From NCBI GenBank assembly GCA_949130495.1, contig OX422221.1, positions 146,229,405 through 146,293,404 on the forward strand: DNA of 64,000 nt, read 5' to 3'. A program made the position numbers and the translations under genes. Positions within the stretch are counted from its first letter, which is position 1; every line of letters begins with the position of its first letter. Positions 1 through 11,583 of this stretch are shown here, piece after piece. The notes below the pieces were generated by a model. It saw nothing but the letters and a program-made list of their open reading frames with translations, did no database searches and was not told the DNA's origin. Source of the DNA: Sambucus nigra (lineage: Eukaryota; Streptophyta; Magnoliopsida; Dipsacales; Adoxaceae).

Positions 1-792
1 CTGTTGGTCACAACGGATTACTTCACCAAATGGATCAAGGCAGAGCCACTGGCCAACATCCGATATGCAGATATGATGAGATTCATATGGAAGAACATAA
101 TTACCCATTTTGGAATCCTAAGAACGATCATCACTGACAATGGAACACAGTTCGAGAGTGGCCCATTCTAGAGCTTCTGCAGTGAGCACGGGATCAGGCA
201 CTACTTCAGCTCGGTGGCGTATCCTTAGAGCAACGATCAAGCTGAGGCTTCCAACAAAATAGTGATCGATGGGATAAAGAGACGATTAGAGAGATCCAAA
301 GGCGCATGGGTAAACGAGCTTCCACATATTCTGTGGGCTTACCGCACTACCCCACATCGGGCAATGGGGGAAACCCCATTTTCGCTATCATATAGAATGG
401 AGGCGGTCATCCCATTAGAAGCAGGCCTACCAACTATGAGATCCACCCTTATCGACTAGGGCCAGAATGATGCAGCATTGCTCGCTGAACTCGATCTAGC
501 AGACGAACGCAGAGAACTTGCATTAGTGAAATTAGCGAGCTACTAGTAACAGCTCGCAAGACACTATAACAAGAGAGTCAATCCAAGGGCATTCCATGTA
601 GGTGACTTTGTCCTAAGAAAAGTCCTTGGCAGCGCAGTAAAACCATCAGATGGAAAATTGGGCCCAAACTGGGAGGGACCATTTAAGATAACAAGAGATG
701 ATCTGCAAGGAGCCTATCACTTAGAAACACTGGAGGGAAGAGAGATATCCCGAGCATGGAATGCGATAAATCTTAAGAAATTCTATTTCTAG
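1..792 (+). pseudogene. Integrase C-terminal half of Tat-lineage pol (T1), broken
   Basis: Reading frame 1 runs from the window edge to TAG at 790-792. It opens with the integrase core around the first catalytic Asp (TTDYFTKW), then ITDNGTQFES with the second Asp, then the QAEASNK motif with the catalytic Glu. [19 protein letters not shown] follows, and a C-terminal module ends near LKKFYF. In-frame stops occur at about 169, 226, 457 and 544. Integrase inserts element cDNA into the host chromosome. The N-terminal HHCC zinc finger and all upstream domains are cut off by the window edge. Family assignment is firm; the protein cannot be functional as it stands. Confidence 0.9.
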
Positions 793-1479
793 TTTCTTCT
801 TTGGATTTTATTTTATCAGTTTATGCAAATGGAAACTCATTTACTTATGATTAATGAAAGTTGTTTGGGAGTTGCATTCTATAAGATGTTAGTTAATTAA
901 TATATAGACTTTATAACTTGCACACCCTTTCCAAGTGACAGGCACACTACTCAGTAACGATAGCAGGGAAAACACCCTCCTCAGGTTTTCATTATGAAGC
1001 ACGAACAACTTTTTAACATTGCCCCTGCTAATACATGAAGCCCTACAGGAGATCCTTAGGCAACTCGACCAAGTCAAATTGGTCGCCAGATAATGTTTGG
1101 TCAATAAAACCCTGATCGGATAGAGTATCCAACACCAGGCGTGTCCTCGCCAATTGTTACACTTAGGCCTAAGGGAATGTGACGACACAACCTAAAAGGT
1201 AAAGTAAGGCATAATGGTATCTCATAAGTATACTGGACTAGAGGGACACTTACTCGATAATACAAACTTACCAATATAGTCAGCCAAGAGAGGCCCAAGA
1301 TTATTAAGCAAAGAACAAATGATGAAAAAAATATGGAACACTTGTTTAGTCGGTGAATTCGCCCAAACATAAATTTTATATTATTTCACAACAGAAATGT
1401 ACAACTCGTGTATAATCAGCAAGATCGCCCAAAGAATCGATACTACATTGTTTCATTACATGTGTGTACAAAATTACAA
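793..1479 (+). other. 3' untranslated region of T1, no gene seen
   Basis: This stretch lies between the pol stop and the convergent antisense remnant. Short open frames occur on both strands but resemble no retroelement or host domain. I see no repeat or RNA gene here. Confidence 0.5.
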
Positions 1480-2394
1480 CTAGTAAAATCTCGACCTCTG
1501 AACAAGATAATCAGCTACTTGTGCTCTTCGACCGTCATCCGGGTGAGGAGCTAATTCTTCATCGACCTCGTTCACATCTGACTCCAATAGCTGTCGAGGG
1601 ATGGCATCAATGGGGATCCACTAATCATCCCTCCTGAAGGGGTTTGGCCTTAAAGTGGAAGGAGAAATCTCATGACAATACCAGAGCATTGAGTTCCTTG
1701 GAACTTGTATCTCCCTTAGGGCACTCAACCATCCCCTAATAAAGGCGAGCTCTTCAAATTCTGTCAGCCTCGTCGGAGCATCCACCCAACCTTGGTCGTA
1801 ACCATCAACCCATACTCACCGGGGTCCTCTCTTAAACAGATGCCTCAGCCGTGTGACATCCCTTTGGAGCCGAGCAGCAATAACATAAGCCCGACGAACA
1901 TCTTCACAAAGCTCATCCATTTCCCTAGCTGAGCTTCTTACATTTGTACTGGCTCGTGGAACAGTCGATGGGGTAGAGCCTCGTATTACCGAAGGAACGT
2001 CACTCGATCCTGCGCTAGTTAGCGATGAGGAGGAACCCCTTAGAACGCGAGGCACAGTGCTCGACGCGTGCTCCCTGAGGAGAAACACTTCCCTCCTCAA
2101 AGACTCATTTTCCTGTTACAGGACTTCTCCAACTTGGTTAATCTCGGTAGCATCGAGGAGTCTTGCTCTCAGAGTATTCACCTCTTGTTGAATAGAAGCT
2201 CCAACCTCTTCCACCTCTTGGAGCCTGTTTTTCAGTTTAACAACGAGCTCAGTCTGCTCTATGAAACACTTGTTCCTTAATCGCAGCGATTTGCAAATTC
2301 TCACAAAGGTATGACGAACTTCGAGACTCACATCAGGACCAAACATTCTCCCCAATTGAGAAGTGGCTGGTATATAGTCATCTACATTAACCAA
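1480..2394 (-). pseudogene. Antisense ORF 2 of T1, coiled-coil protein remnant
   Basis: One minus-strand frame runs from an ATG at 2394 to TAG at 1480-1482, with in-frame stops near 2115, 1813 and 1625. The N-terminal half has heptad-like Leu/Glu/Lys spacing (QTELVVKLKNRLQEVEEV and LRARLLDATEINQVGEV), which suggests a coiled coil. A Ser-rich linker follows, then a second helical stretch (ARLQRDVTRLRHLFKRG), and a tail with DGYDQGWVDAPTRLTEFEEL and WYCHEISPSTLRPNPF. I know this arrangement from extra proteins of plant Tat-type elements, but no function is established. It is transcriptionally opposite to pol and follows antisense ORF 1 in the same direction. It may equally be the last exon(s) of a single antisense gene. 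Confidence 0.55.
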
Positions 2395-2548
2395 CTACAG
2401 GCCATAAAAGAACAGTAAAGGAAAAAATAAATCAGTACACTAGGGGAAGAAACCTTCTCATTTCATTAATATGCAAGAGGATCAGAGTACATCGAGGAAC
2501 ATAAAGGAAGATTACAAACAAAAATACAAAAAGAACCCTAAGGGTAAA

Positions 2549-3566
2549 TTAGCTGGCGACCTCGGGCTGCCCAGAAGAAGTTAGATGCTTCCCCTTATCA
2601 GCAGCAGTAGGAACACCTCCCTCAGCAGGGACAACCTCTGTTGCCTGAACAAGAAGGGCATCAGTAGGAACTGACTGGGAGGCAGGGTCAACACCCTCGA
2701 TGGCTGGTGTGGGGGCTTCATCCACAATTGGCTTTGGGCCTGGATCGTTCTCATCGAACAGAGGAGAGGCAACGTCCACCCCGATAGGCAAGAGGGCTTT
2801 GTTCTAACTTTTCTTGAAGTTCAGACAACTGATGTAGCCTATCTGAACCTAAGCATCTTCATATGCGGTAGCCCACCCGGAGTTATATGAATCTTCCTTA
2901 ACGGTGCTGCCTCAGACTCCTTCTCCTTCAGCTTCTCGTTCAGCACCTTGTTCTCCTCCACGATCGCAAGCTTGCTCGAGTAGACCAAGTCATAGTCACT
3001 CAGTTCTTTATCCACTGCCTCCCTTTCTCGATTGGCTTTGACAAGGGCCAGGTCAGAGGACGTTCGGGAAACATCAACAGCCTTCAAGATAGCATCGATA
3101 TCGACACTTTTCACTCTCAAAGCAGCATTTTGCTTATCCAACTCGTCATTCTTATTGATAACCTCATCGCGAGAGCGATAGAGCACAGGAAAATCAGTCA
3201 CAAACTGCAAGTGAAAGAAGATATTAGAAGAAGGAAACAGAAAGAATTTGACGAACATTAGAATAGAGAAATAGACTTACCAAGGTTAGCCTCTGACTCG
3301 CTTGCAGGGCTAACTGGTCAGTCCCCATCACCCTTTGGCGATCAGCAGGAAGGACTGCTCTCTCGAGCAGCGCAGGGGCTAATTGAGGAGAAGTGGCAAC
3401 CGAGGCCCACTCTAGCAACGCGGACACAAGCACTAAGACTTGCCCAGCCTTTGTCCTTGCCTCCATTTTTCTCCTCTCTTCCTCCTTCTCCTTTTCCTTC
3501 TCCTTCTCTACCCTCCTCCTCTCCTTGACCTTCTTCCTCTCCTCAATCTTCTTCTTCTCTTCTTCC

Positions 3567-3647
<81 letters not shown>

Positions 3648-4844
3648 ACCTGCTCTTCTTCCTTTCTCTTCTTCTCCTACTCCTGAGCAGCAGACCGAGA
3701 ACCAGCAGCAACAGTCCCACTGTGGGACTTCTGCTTCTTCAACCTTTGAGCAAGGAGCACATCATCATCATCATCATCATGAATCAAGTTCTTTCTTAGG
3801 GGAACCATTTCCTCGCTGGAGCTGCTGGATGAACTCAAAGGTTCTTGGGCTTCAGAAACCTCTTCTGAGCTAGAAGAACTGTCACTGCTGGAGCTCTCCT
3901 CGCCAAAAAAACCTTCGGCACCTCCTCTGGTATTACTCTCCGAACTGCTCTCTTCCTCGTCCAACTGAATGGGACCGGCAGCAGCTTCTTCAGAGGTATC
4001 AAATTCAGGAATACTATCCACAGGCCTTGCAATAAAACTGGACCCAATATTCTTATACTCGGGCAGGAGAGCAACAGGCCGGGGATGTTCACCATTAGCC
4101 AAAGGTTCCCTGATATTCCAAGCTTTAGTCAACTTGGAAGTTCGAACCTCGCTAAGGGCAGGCTCCAAGTTCTTTGTCCTCGATGAAAAGAAAATAGGAA
4201 AGTGTCAAGTAAATCAAACATTAACAAAGAAATCAGAACGGCAGAGCAAAGACTACATATGTACTCTACAATGAATCTATCAGACCTCGACCCCTCAGTA
4301 TGAGGGGAGAACTGTCAATTCCTAGCAAGAAAACCATCTTACCAGTAGTCCTTGTGGAATCAGGTAAATTTACTACCAATACCCTGTCAGGACTCCCGAC
4401 CTTGAGGTAAAGAAGACCAGAGCTAGTTCGAGAGAAGGAATAACAAAAGAAAACTTCGGCGAGCCCTAATTTAGTGCCATAAAGTTGATTTATTCTATGG
4501 ACACCATTAATTATCTTCCATACATTGGGCGAACACTGTGCAGGGACAATGTTGAAATAACCAAAGAAATGAAGAAACAAGTTGTTTGGAGGAAAAGTAA
4601 GCCCCCCTTAAGAAAGTAACAGGACATGAATCCAATGAGCACCCTTTATCTCTCTAACATTCTTAGGGAGAGAGGCGCACTCAATCTCTACCCATTCTGG
4701 GATATTATAGAACTTCCTGAACTCAGGCAATGACTTATTACCTATTTCGACATTTATAAACCCTAAAAATAGAAAATTCAGAGAAAACTCAGCAAAAGAA
4801 GCACAAAGAAAGAGCAAAGAGGACTTACGAGATGAAAAGATCAC
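2549..4844 (-). pseudogene. Antisense ORF 1 of T1, Transposase_28-like, spliced, broken
   Basis: The first part (4844-4266) resembles the plant 'putative gypsy-type transposon' domain (PF04195 style): PPNNLFLHFFGYFNIVPAQ, then SPNVWKIINGVHRINQLYG. It has one in-frame TAA near 4611. A later exon (4168-3281) holds Ser/Glu-rich tracts, a run of six Asp, an in-frame TAG near 3677, then a long Arg-Glu repeat and a charged helical region. An intron at 3205-3280 is visible: the donor is GTAAGT after ...TTG and the acceptor is CACTTGCAG. The frame continues as a coiled coil (KNDELDKQNAALRVK) and ends near 2549 with VAS-stop. The order N-terminal domain, acidic linker, coiled coil is seen directly; the role is unknown. 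At least two stops make it a pseudogene. Confidence 0.6.
3571..3648. repeat. (CT)n microsatellite inside the antisense coding region
   Basis: An almost pure CT run of about 78 bp with two interruptions. On the minus strand it is read as GA and encodes alternating Arg-Glu in the frame of antisense ORF 1. Confidence 0.95.
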
Positions 4845-5129
4845 GAGAGAGAGTGAAAGCGAAGAAAATGAAGGTTCAGAGAAGAAGACACGAAAGCTGA
4901 AACTCGCAGAAGGTGAATGAACGCAAAGAAATTTGAAACTACAATGGTGGAACGCTGCTCCAAATAGTTTTTAAATGCTCCCAATCATCGTGCACAGGAC
5001 ACGAAGCAACTGTCGCCTAAATCAGTTCTCGACTTTGGGAAGAGTTACACGATTCAAAAAAAGTGTCATTATGGAAAATCATTTAAATTTATTGAGCCCA
5101 ACTTGTGGCCCAATAACTTTAGGAGAAAT

Positions 5130-5540
5130 TGTGGGTACCCGAATTTAGCATTATGGGCCCAGACGAGTAGCCTAATGAAAACGGCACAAAATATGGACCC
5201 CTTGCCTTAACTGAATAGGATTACGACTTAGTCTCCTCCCATGTTCTCGTATAGAGATGTTCCTGGAGAAGATGGTAAATGTGGGGGATTCCAACACTCC
5301 CACTCCCCGAAGACAGACATGTATATAATAAACCCTAAGTCTGGGGCAAAGGACACGCACTGTATATTCTGTAAACGCTCCTCGGAGTATATAGAAATAA
5401 TACTTACTACACCACCGTGGACGTAGGCATTCTTGCTGAACCACGTACATATTGTGTTGTGTGATTGGCATTTTATCTTCTTTATTTTCCTTGGTGATTG
5501 CGCTTCTCTCATTTATTTGTGTTGAATATAATTGTCACCA
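5130..5540 (+). mobile_element. 3' LTR of T1 (about 410 bp)
   Basis: It begins TGTGGGTACC directly after the purine tract at 5121-5129 and ends near GTCA/ACCA at 5537-5540. It holds a TATA-like signal (tatataataaacc, about 5322) and a segment with CACCGTGGACGTAGGCATTC and CCGAACCACGT-like text (5411-5450), a block I recognise from short plant Ty3/gypsy LTRs. The exact 3' edge is uncertain because the other LTR is outside the window and no TSD can be compared. Confidence 0.7.
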
Positions 5541-5714
5541 CATATACATATAAAATATACATTTAAAACATCCTTAAACGTTTATATATATACAAAAACT
5601 ATTCATATATGAGAAAACTATTAAAAGAGTTTTTATATGCAAACAATTTCTAACAAACTGTTTTTATATGTATAAACAGTTTCTATATATACAACTTTTA
5701 TAGAATGCTCTAAG

Positions 5715-5766
<52 letters not shown>

Positions 5767-6249
5767 TTTTATATAAAAAAAATGTACATATTTTTCACAT
5801 TATAAAAAAAACAGTTAAAAAAGTTTTTTTTATTATTTAAAAAAATGGTTTTTCAAAAAACTCGATATTTTTTTCTTTTAACAAAAAAAGAGATAAAAAT
5901 GTTTTATTTTTATTTTTTATTATTACACGTTTTTTGAAAAAAATATTTTTATGTATTAAACATTTTTTAATCACAAACTATTTTGGAAAACAAATTATAT
6001 ATAAAGTTTTTTTTATGAATAAACCCTTAAAGTCTATTTTTTCTAAAAAAGTATTTTAAAAACAAAATTATTGTAAAAAAAAACCGTTTAACATAGATGA
6101 TAGAAATATTGTCAAAATTATTATCAAATTAAATGAATACATGAAGCATAAAATGATCTCCGTTATATATCTGTTACATAAATATATCTGTTATAACGCA
6201 CATATAACATAGAGGATAGAAATATTGCCTTCAAATTCATTTGCAAAGA
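5541..6249. other. AT-rich spacer with (AT)n microsatellite
   Basis: The stretch is dominated by A/T runs and includes a pure (AT)n tract at about 5717-5761. I see no coding or structural signal apart from low complexity. Confidence 0.7.
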
Positions 6250-6525
6250 GGATAGAAGTAGCAGCAGTATTGGAGAGGCTTTTAGCATTAAATCTTTTCT
6301 ACCTCGCCATAATACCTCGACGCATTTCTTCATGGAGGGTCTCGAGTCTCTTGACGATTTTAGGCACTGGCGAGCGAGTTTGAGAACTTTTTCCGCCACT
6401 GGAAGAGATGTTGGACTCCTTCGTAGTCTTGGATCCATTGCTAGTAAAACATCTCATTCTTTTAGTTTCCGCACAGCCTCACTACTGGTTTGTCTCTAGC
6501 AGTCTCGTAATAAGGTTTGACTGAT
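6250..6525 (-). pseudogene. C-terminal fragment of a receptor-like cytoplasmic kinase
   Basis: The minus-strand frame reads EAVRKLKE, a TGA stop where a Gly codon would be expected, then DVLLAMDPRLRRSPTS, LARQCL and finally RPSMKKCVEVLW followed by RKDL. RPSMK...VLW is the end of a Ser/Thr kinase domain (subdomain XI) of plant receptor-like cytoplasmic kinases. About 70 codons survive. The catalytic loop and ATP site are absent, and the sequence upstream on the minus strand (6560-7300) shows no further kinase exon. This is the only host-gene-like trace in the window. It may have been left by genomic decay or captured by a transposon. The family is fairly sure; the exact subfamily is not. Confidence 0.7.
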
Positions 6526-6559
6526 ATCTAACTAAATCCGGAGGCACCATGGAAGGCTC

Positions 6560-7315
6560 ATTCTGTGGTGTTATTGTTGCAACTGGGTTTTTTAATCAAG
6601 GGGAGAAACTCACCATAAAAGATCATCAAGGGCAGGTGGAAGAGCAGTGAGTAGTTAAAATATTCCATCCTCCGTGAGTGGGTCAAGTTAGTTAGATATT
6701 TGGTTTTATATAATCAAGTTGCGTGAGTGGTTATATAAATTACATAATCTAATTATATAAAACGAATATTACATGATTATATAAAATGAATACGGGTTGG
6801 TTTTATCTCTTCTCTTTTGGGTTTCTTTACATCAAGTGAAAAAAATGAGAGGAATAGAGAACCTAACAAATATGCATGGGAAGACCATTGCAATTATGCT
6901 TAATTGCTGTTTTGTGTGAGAGGAAATGTTGGGAATATGCATTTACCTGAACTGGATTTCTTACTTGAGTGATGCACTGGAGGAAATGAACAATGAGTTG
7001 AGGCTGGATTGAAGTATGAAGAGGGAGGATATATTTTTTTAGAGGGAGAGAAGGAAAGATGCATGGGGAAGTGAATAAGGAGATGTAATAGGAGAAAAAA
7101 AGTGAAATGTAGTAACAGTGTTGCTCAAGAAATAGACGTGGGAGTGTGCGAGACGTGGCGGGGACGTGACATGTAGTAACTATCTTCGGTGATGTTTAAA
7201 GCAACATGTGTATTTTTTTGTTTTTCAGAAAAATTGAAAGCTCTCAAAATTTAGGAAGTGAAGTTTGCTCGCTTCTTGGAAACTGTCCTACATAGGTGTG
7301 TATATATATATATAT
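6560..7315. other. Intergenic stretch, nothing recognised
   Basis: Moderately AT-rich unique-looking sequence. No open frame longer than a few dozen codons resembles a known domain, and no repeat or tRNA-like structure was seen. Confidence 0.5.
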
Positions 7316-7504
7316 ACAGTTCTGTTCTTGTACGAATCAGTCTTAATTTTAAGAGTGCGGACCAGACATGTGTCATTTGGCGGTGAGCCCAGAAAAAAAA
7401 GAGAGTGTGTTTATAATTTAGGCGATAATTTCTAGGTGCACCGTTAGGTGACACATGTCCGATCCGCATTCTTAAAATGCGGACTAGTCCGCACAAGAGC
7501 ATTA
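7316..7504. mobile_element. Foldback MITE-like element flanked by (TA)n
   Basis: The left arm (7317-7375) and right arm (7442-7504) are imperfect inverted repeats. For example, attttaagagtgcgga pairs with the complement of tccgcattcttaaaat, and agacatgtgtca pairs with tgacacatgtcc. The loop is about 65 bp. TA dinucleotide runs flank both sides (7301-7315 and 7505-7531), compatible with insertion at TA, but the true ends blend into the microsatellite. There is no coding capacity. The superfamily is not assigned; TA targeting would fit Tc1/mariner-type MITEs. Confidence 0.65.
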
Positions 7505-7589
7505 TTATATATATATATATATATATATATCACTTAACAACTATATGTGGTTAAAAAACACTAAAGTGAGAAAAAACGGCAGGAAATCA

Positions 7590-7740
7590 TATCATATATA
7601 ACACAGATCACCCAAACAGTGGATGTAGAGTGAAATCTATATGTGTGATTAAAAATACACTAAATAGCCATATGTGTGATTAAAAAAAGTTGTTACAGGA
7701 AAACATATCTTATATAACACTGAACACCCAAACAGTGCCG
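7590..7740. repeat. Imperfect direct repeat, about 45 bp, two copies
   Basis: Copy 1 near 7598-7643 (aggaaatcatatcatat ... acccaaacagtg) and copy 2 near 7697-7737 (aggaaaacatatcttat ... acccaaacagtg) are about 100 bp apart. Each follows a tatgtgtgattaaaaa-type lead. The origin is unknown. Confidence 0.55.
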
Positions 7741-8297
7741 GATTGGAAGAAAGGATTAAACCCAAGTAAAACTTTCCGCTACACTTTCAAATAGATTGTT
7801 TAAAGCATTCCTTAATTTTCTTGGCATGGCAATACCCTTTGAGGAGTGTATTATAGATTAAACAGTTTAAATGGCAAGCTTATTGTTTTGCGACTAGTTG
7901 CTAACCAAATACATTTGAGCACAAACTAAACTGGTTGACAATAAAAAAAAAACTACTGATGAAAAGCATCTGTGTGCATACCTGTTTATATGGACGTTGT
8001 TTTCTTATGTGGGGGGAGCTCTTATCTTAGGTTGGAGAGAGAGAGAGAGAGAGAGTTTAGGGGCTGCAAATCTCAAGATGTTTGAGAGATGAAATGGAGG
8101 GGAGTTGATATTCAAATTGGTTTCTAATTGAACGTGCATGGTGAGTGGAATAAGTGGTTAATGAGGTAACTACCACAATTTTTGAATGTATTGTACCAGA
8201 CACATAGTAGATGCAGCCACGTGTATAATATATTTTTTTTAAAAACTCAAAAATATGAGAATTTAGGATTCACCTTTTGGAGGCTTCTCAATGCTCC

Positions 8298-8351
<54 letters not shown>

Positions 8352-9529
8352 ATGTATTTTTTTGGGTTTTGTTGAAATGGGTATTGGGTTTCTCTCTCTT
8401 GAATTTTTTGTGAATTTGGTGGGAATAAAAATGGGGGTTGAATCTAGTTTTTTTTGAAATGGGTGTTTGAATTTGGGGTTTGAAGAACAAGGTAATGGAG
8501 AAGGTATTCTTTTGTTTTTTTTTTCAATTTTGGATAAGGTATTGGTGAATTCAAGTATTTTGTTCTTCTAAATTTCAGATTGTTACTTTGCTTTTTATGA
8601 AATTTTTCGTGTTTTTTTCAAATATATTTATTCAAACTTTTCACACATTTTTATTATTATTCTAGATTTTTTAAGATGTTTTATCACTTTTATTCAAACT
8701 TTTAAAATGTAATTGTATCACATCCAGATTTTAGAACAACTAAATTTAATATTTTTGATATTATTAAAAATTTCAAAAGTTTGGTCGAAAAATTTGGAAA
8801 AAAATTCAAAAAATATTTAAAATATATATATTTTTTGTAATTTTGAAATTGCTTAAAAATATATATTTTTAAATGTTTAATTTTTTTTTATCATTTCCAT
8901 ATTTAAAAAAGTTTTTTTTAGTGTTTTTCATTTTTTCTTGTAATATTCACTATTTTTAATGCTTTGTCAAATGTTTTAAATATTTTTCTAACATTTCCCC
9001 ATTTTTAATGTTTATTCAGTTTTTTTTTTGCAGATTTTTTAAATGTTTATTCAGTTCTCCCATTTTTTAAAAAAAGTTTTTATTTTTCAATGTTTTTATG
9101 CAATTTTTGGATTTTTTAAATATTTTTTGTAAAATATTATAAACATTTTCTATATCACTTTCTAATATATTTTAAGTTTTTATTTTCGTATTTTCATGTA
9201 TTTTAAATATTTTTTTGTATTTTGTATTTTTTGTATTTTTTCCTTTATTTTCAATATTTTAGACTATATATTTATAATTTTTAAAATGTTTTAAATATTA
9301 TTTTGCAATTTCCCTATGTTTGGGAAAAATTCTAGTATTTTACCAATTTTTAAATTTTGAAAAAGAAATTAGAAGATAATTACCTTAAATTTTGAAATTT
9401 CTATTATTTTCGAATTTCTTTGGAAAAAATAGTTGAATGGTTTTTTCAATTTATATTTATTTTCGTGATTTCTAGATTTTTAAATTTTTCTCTATTTTAC
9501 AAAATTTTAAAAAGTTTTTCTATAATTTT
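7741..9529. other. AT-rich low-complexity region with microsatellites
   Basis: Includes a (GA)n run at about 8033-8055 and a (TA)n run at about 8300-8347. A long T-rich stretch (8520-9530) has many degenerate ttttaaatgttt-type runs. Open frames across the microsatellite are artefacts. No gene was recognised. Confidence 0.6.
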
Positions 9530-10053
9530 CAGATAAGTTAAGGTTGTCACTTGAATGAACTTGCATGAATTCAATCTCATTTTTATTCTAAAGCTCATGA
9601 GTAAAAAAAACTTTGGTGAAATGTGCTTGGTTTCGTCTCTTATGATGAATCGTTATTTAATTTGTGCTATACATACTGCATTGTCTTCATAGATAACACT
9701 TGAAACATCTTAATGGAAGGCAATTGATAGGAACTACGAATATGCTGAATTAAAGATCTTAACTATACACATTCACGACTAGCTTCACGAAGAGCCAAAA
9801 TTTTAGAGTGGTTAGAAGAAGTATCTACTAAAGTTTGTTAGTAGAATACCAAGAAATAGTAGTATTAAGTCAAAGAAATACATAATCTGTCTAAGATCGT
9901 TCCTCTTGAGGACCAGAGAGAGATCCATAATCTGTATAACCAACTAACTTAGAAGTATTAGAATTATAGGAATAAAATAAATCCATGTTAGTGGTTCCAC
10001 GTAGATATTTTAGGATATACTTGACACTGATCCAATGCCTTTTGGTTGGTTCA
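9530..10053 (-). pseudogene. Degenerate Ty1/copia RNase H fragment
   Basis: Read on the minus strand from 10053 downwards, the pieces in order are KRHWISVKYILKYLRGTTNM, SKLVGYTDYGSLSGPQEE, TDYVFL, ISWYSTNK, ILALREASREC-like text, VIYEDNAVCIAQIK and TKHISPKFF. This is the usual order of the RNase H end of a Ty1/copia polyprotein. Several stops and frameshifts separate the pieces. The upstream RT is cut off by the LTR that begins at 10054, and the downstream end fades into AT-rich sequence. It is an old remnant and probably the target into which LTR C inserted. Confidence 0.85.
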
Positions 10054-10955
10054 TGTGACACCCCGCCTATTAAAATAACTGGTGCACAACCCCCTACTAA
10101 AATAAAACAGGAGCCTCATATGACTCATTCTTAGCATCACTATCGAAATTCAATTAATTACTAATCACCTATTAGTTTAACAAGTTGTGTCAAATTTTAA
10201 TCTTGAAATTACCATAACAAATAAAACCATTAAACATAAACCCATGCAGTAAATGATATAATCAATCACACTAGTAAATAATCTAAATGCGGAAATAAAT
10301 AAAATCAAGTACCGAATAAACCATTAGTTACTAAAAATTCAATACAATCATCTGAGCTGAAATAAATAAAATTGACATAAATAAGTCTAATAGAAAGGGG
10401 GACATACTCAATAGTATCTGAAAAAGAGAACCTAATCTAGATAGCAATAAATAAAGCGGCTACTCCAAAATTTGCAAGTCTCCACATCAGCTACAACCAC
10501 GTGTCCCTGGGAAGAGTAATCATCATTGGCGTCCTTGTGACTGAACACATAAAAGTTTTTTAAAAAATAATTTGATATGGGTCATAGTCCAAAACCTTTT
10601 AAAAACATTAGCAAATAATTAAAATCCGTTAATAAATATGTAGTACAACGTTCAATATTTAAGCCGGTGTCGCACTCACATGAGTTACTCCTCATTTCTC
10701 AACTATAGGGCACACCTAACGTATGCATTTTAAATCTTAGTTATACTAACCAGCCTAACTAGAGTCCATATACCCATAGGTCCACACGCTACACTATGTT
10801 ACACATATTTTATACAATTAGCTTTCACATTTATTTATCAAATATAATTCTCAATTATAATAATTCAATTCGATTAAAAAAACTTTCACTAGTTATTAAT
10901 TTAACATTCACACCTTAGTGTCTTATGCTCGTATATAATTTTCTTCACTGTTATA
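10054..10955 (-). mobile_element. Element C: chromovirus-type LTR, outer part
   Basis: It begins tgtgacaccccgcc at 10054, which is the complement of an LTR ending ...GGCGGGGTGTCACA, so the element lies on -. It is colinear with the LTR of element A but clearly diverged: ctactaaaataaaa, attcttagcatcactatcgaaa and ccggtgtcgcactc occur in the same order. It is interrupted at 10955 by element A and resumes after A's right TSD at 54778. The target flank on the left is gttca. Confidence 0.75.
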
Positions 10956-11583
10956 TGTGACACCCCGCCTATTAAAATACCAGGTGGCCAGCCCTCTACT
11001 AAAATAAAACGTTGGTCTTATATGGATCATTCTTAGCATCACTATCGAAAGCATTTTTAAAGTGACTAACCACCTAGTATTTAAATAGACCGGTGCCAAA
11101 TTTTATCTTACAACAATTAACAACATGCGAAAATCAATAATAAATAAGCCATTCACACAAACTAATAACTGAACCTAATACAGATAAATAATATGAATAA
11201 AGAAGACCGAAACAACTATCGGTTCAAAAATAAAATCCAACAATAAACTGAAATAATAAACTAGATACACAAAGTCTAATCCATAAACTGGAAATACTAA
11301 AATAGTCTGAAGGGATACATGCCCAAATGAGTATTGAAATAAAGTCCCTACACTAGGAATAAATGAAAGAGGTGTCTATAGCAAAGTCCTGTAACTTCCA
11401 CACAAGCTGCAGCTTGAGGATAGAATCCTCAAGTTGGGCGTCCCTATGGCTAGACACCTAAAATATTTTAAAAACGATTTTGACACGGGTCAGAACCCAA
11501 GTAAAATATTTTGAAAATATTTAGCAAGCAGTTAAATTGCAATTAATTAAATATGAATGCACACTTTTTATATTTAAGTTAGC
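10956..11583 (-). mobile_element. 3' LTR of element A, terminal piece left of X
   Basis: Colinear with 51897-52545: same start (cctattaaaataccaggtggccag), attcttagcatcactatcgaaa, accggtgccaaattt, and gatagaatcctcaag. It stops at ttagc, the left target duplication of X. The missing remainder continues at 46239. Confidence 0.85.

Larger units (their letters stand above)
1..5540 (+). mobile_element. 3' part of a Tat-lineage Ty3/gypsy retrotransposon (element T1)
   Basis: The block reads as integrase C-terminus on +, an untranslated stretch, two antisense gene remnants on -, a purine tract (5121-5129, aggagaaat) and an LTR starting TGTGGGTACC at 5130. Plant Tat-lineage elements are known to carry extra, often antisense, genes between pol and the 3' LTR, and the order here fits that plan. 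The 5' LTR, gag, protease and RT lie outside the window. Coding parts contain several stops, so the copy is dead. The lineage rests on integrase sequence style and layout; the exact family is not identified. Confidence 0.8.

Noticed and set aside
889..1370. Two overlapping minus-strand frames of 89-99 codons in T1
   Set aside because: No domain resemblance, and both lie in the untranslated part between pol and the antisense genes; likely chance frames.
6430..6640. An alternative minus frame (NEPSMVPPDLVRYQSNLITR) near the kinase fragment
   Set aside because: Two stops follow at once and no domain is recognised; the kinase frame explains the sequence better. Kept only as an uncertainty.
8182..8490. 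Frames spanning the TA microsatellite on both strands
   Set aside because: The translated part is mostly Ile-Tyr repeats from (TA)n; no real gene.
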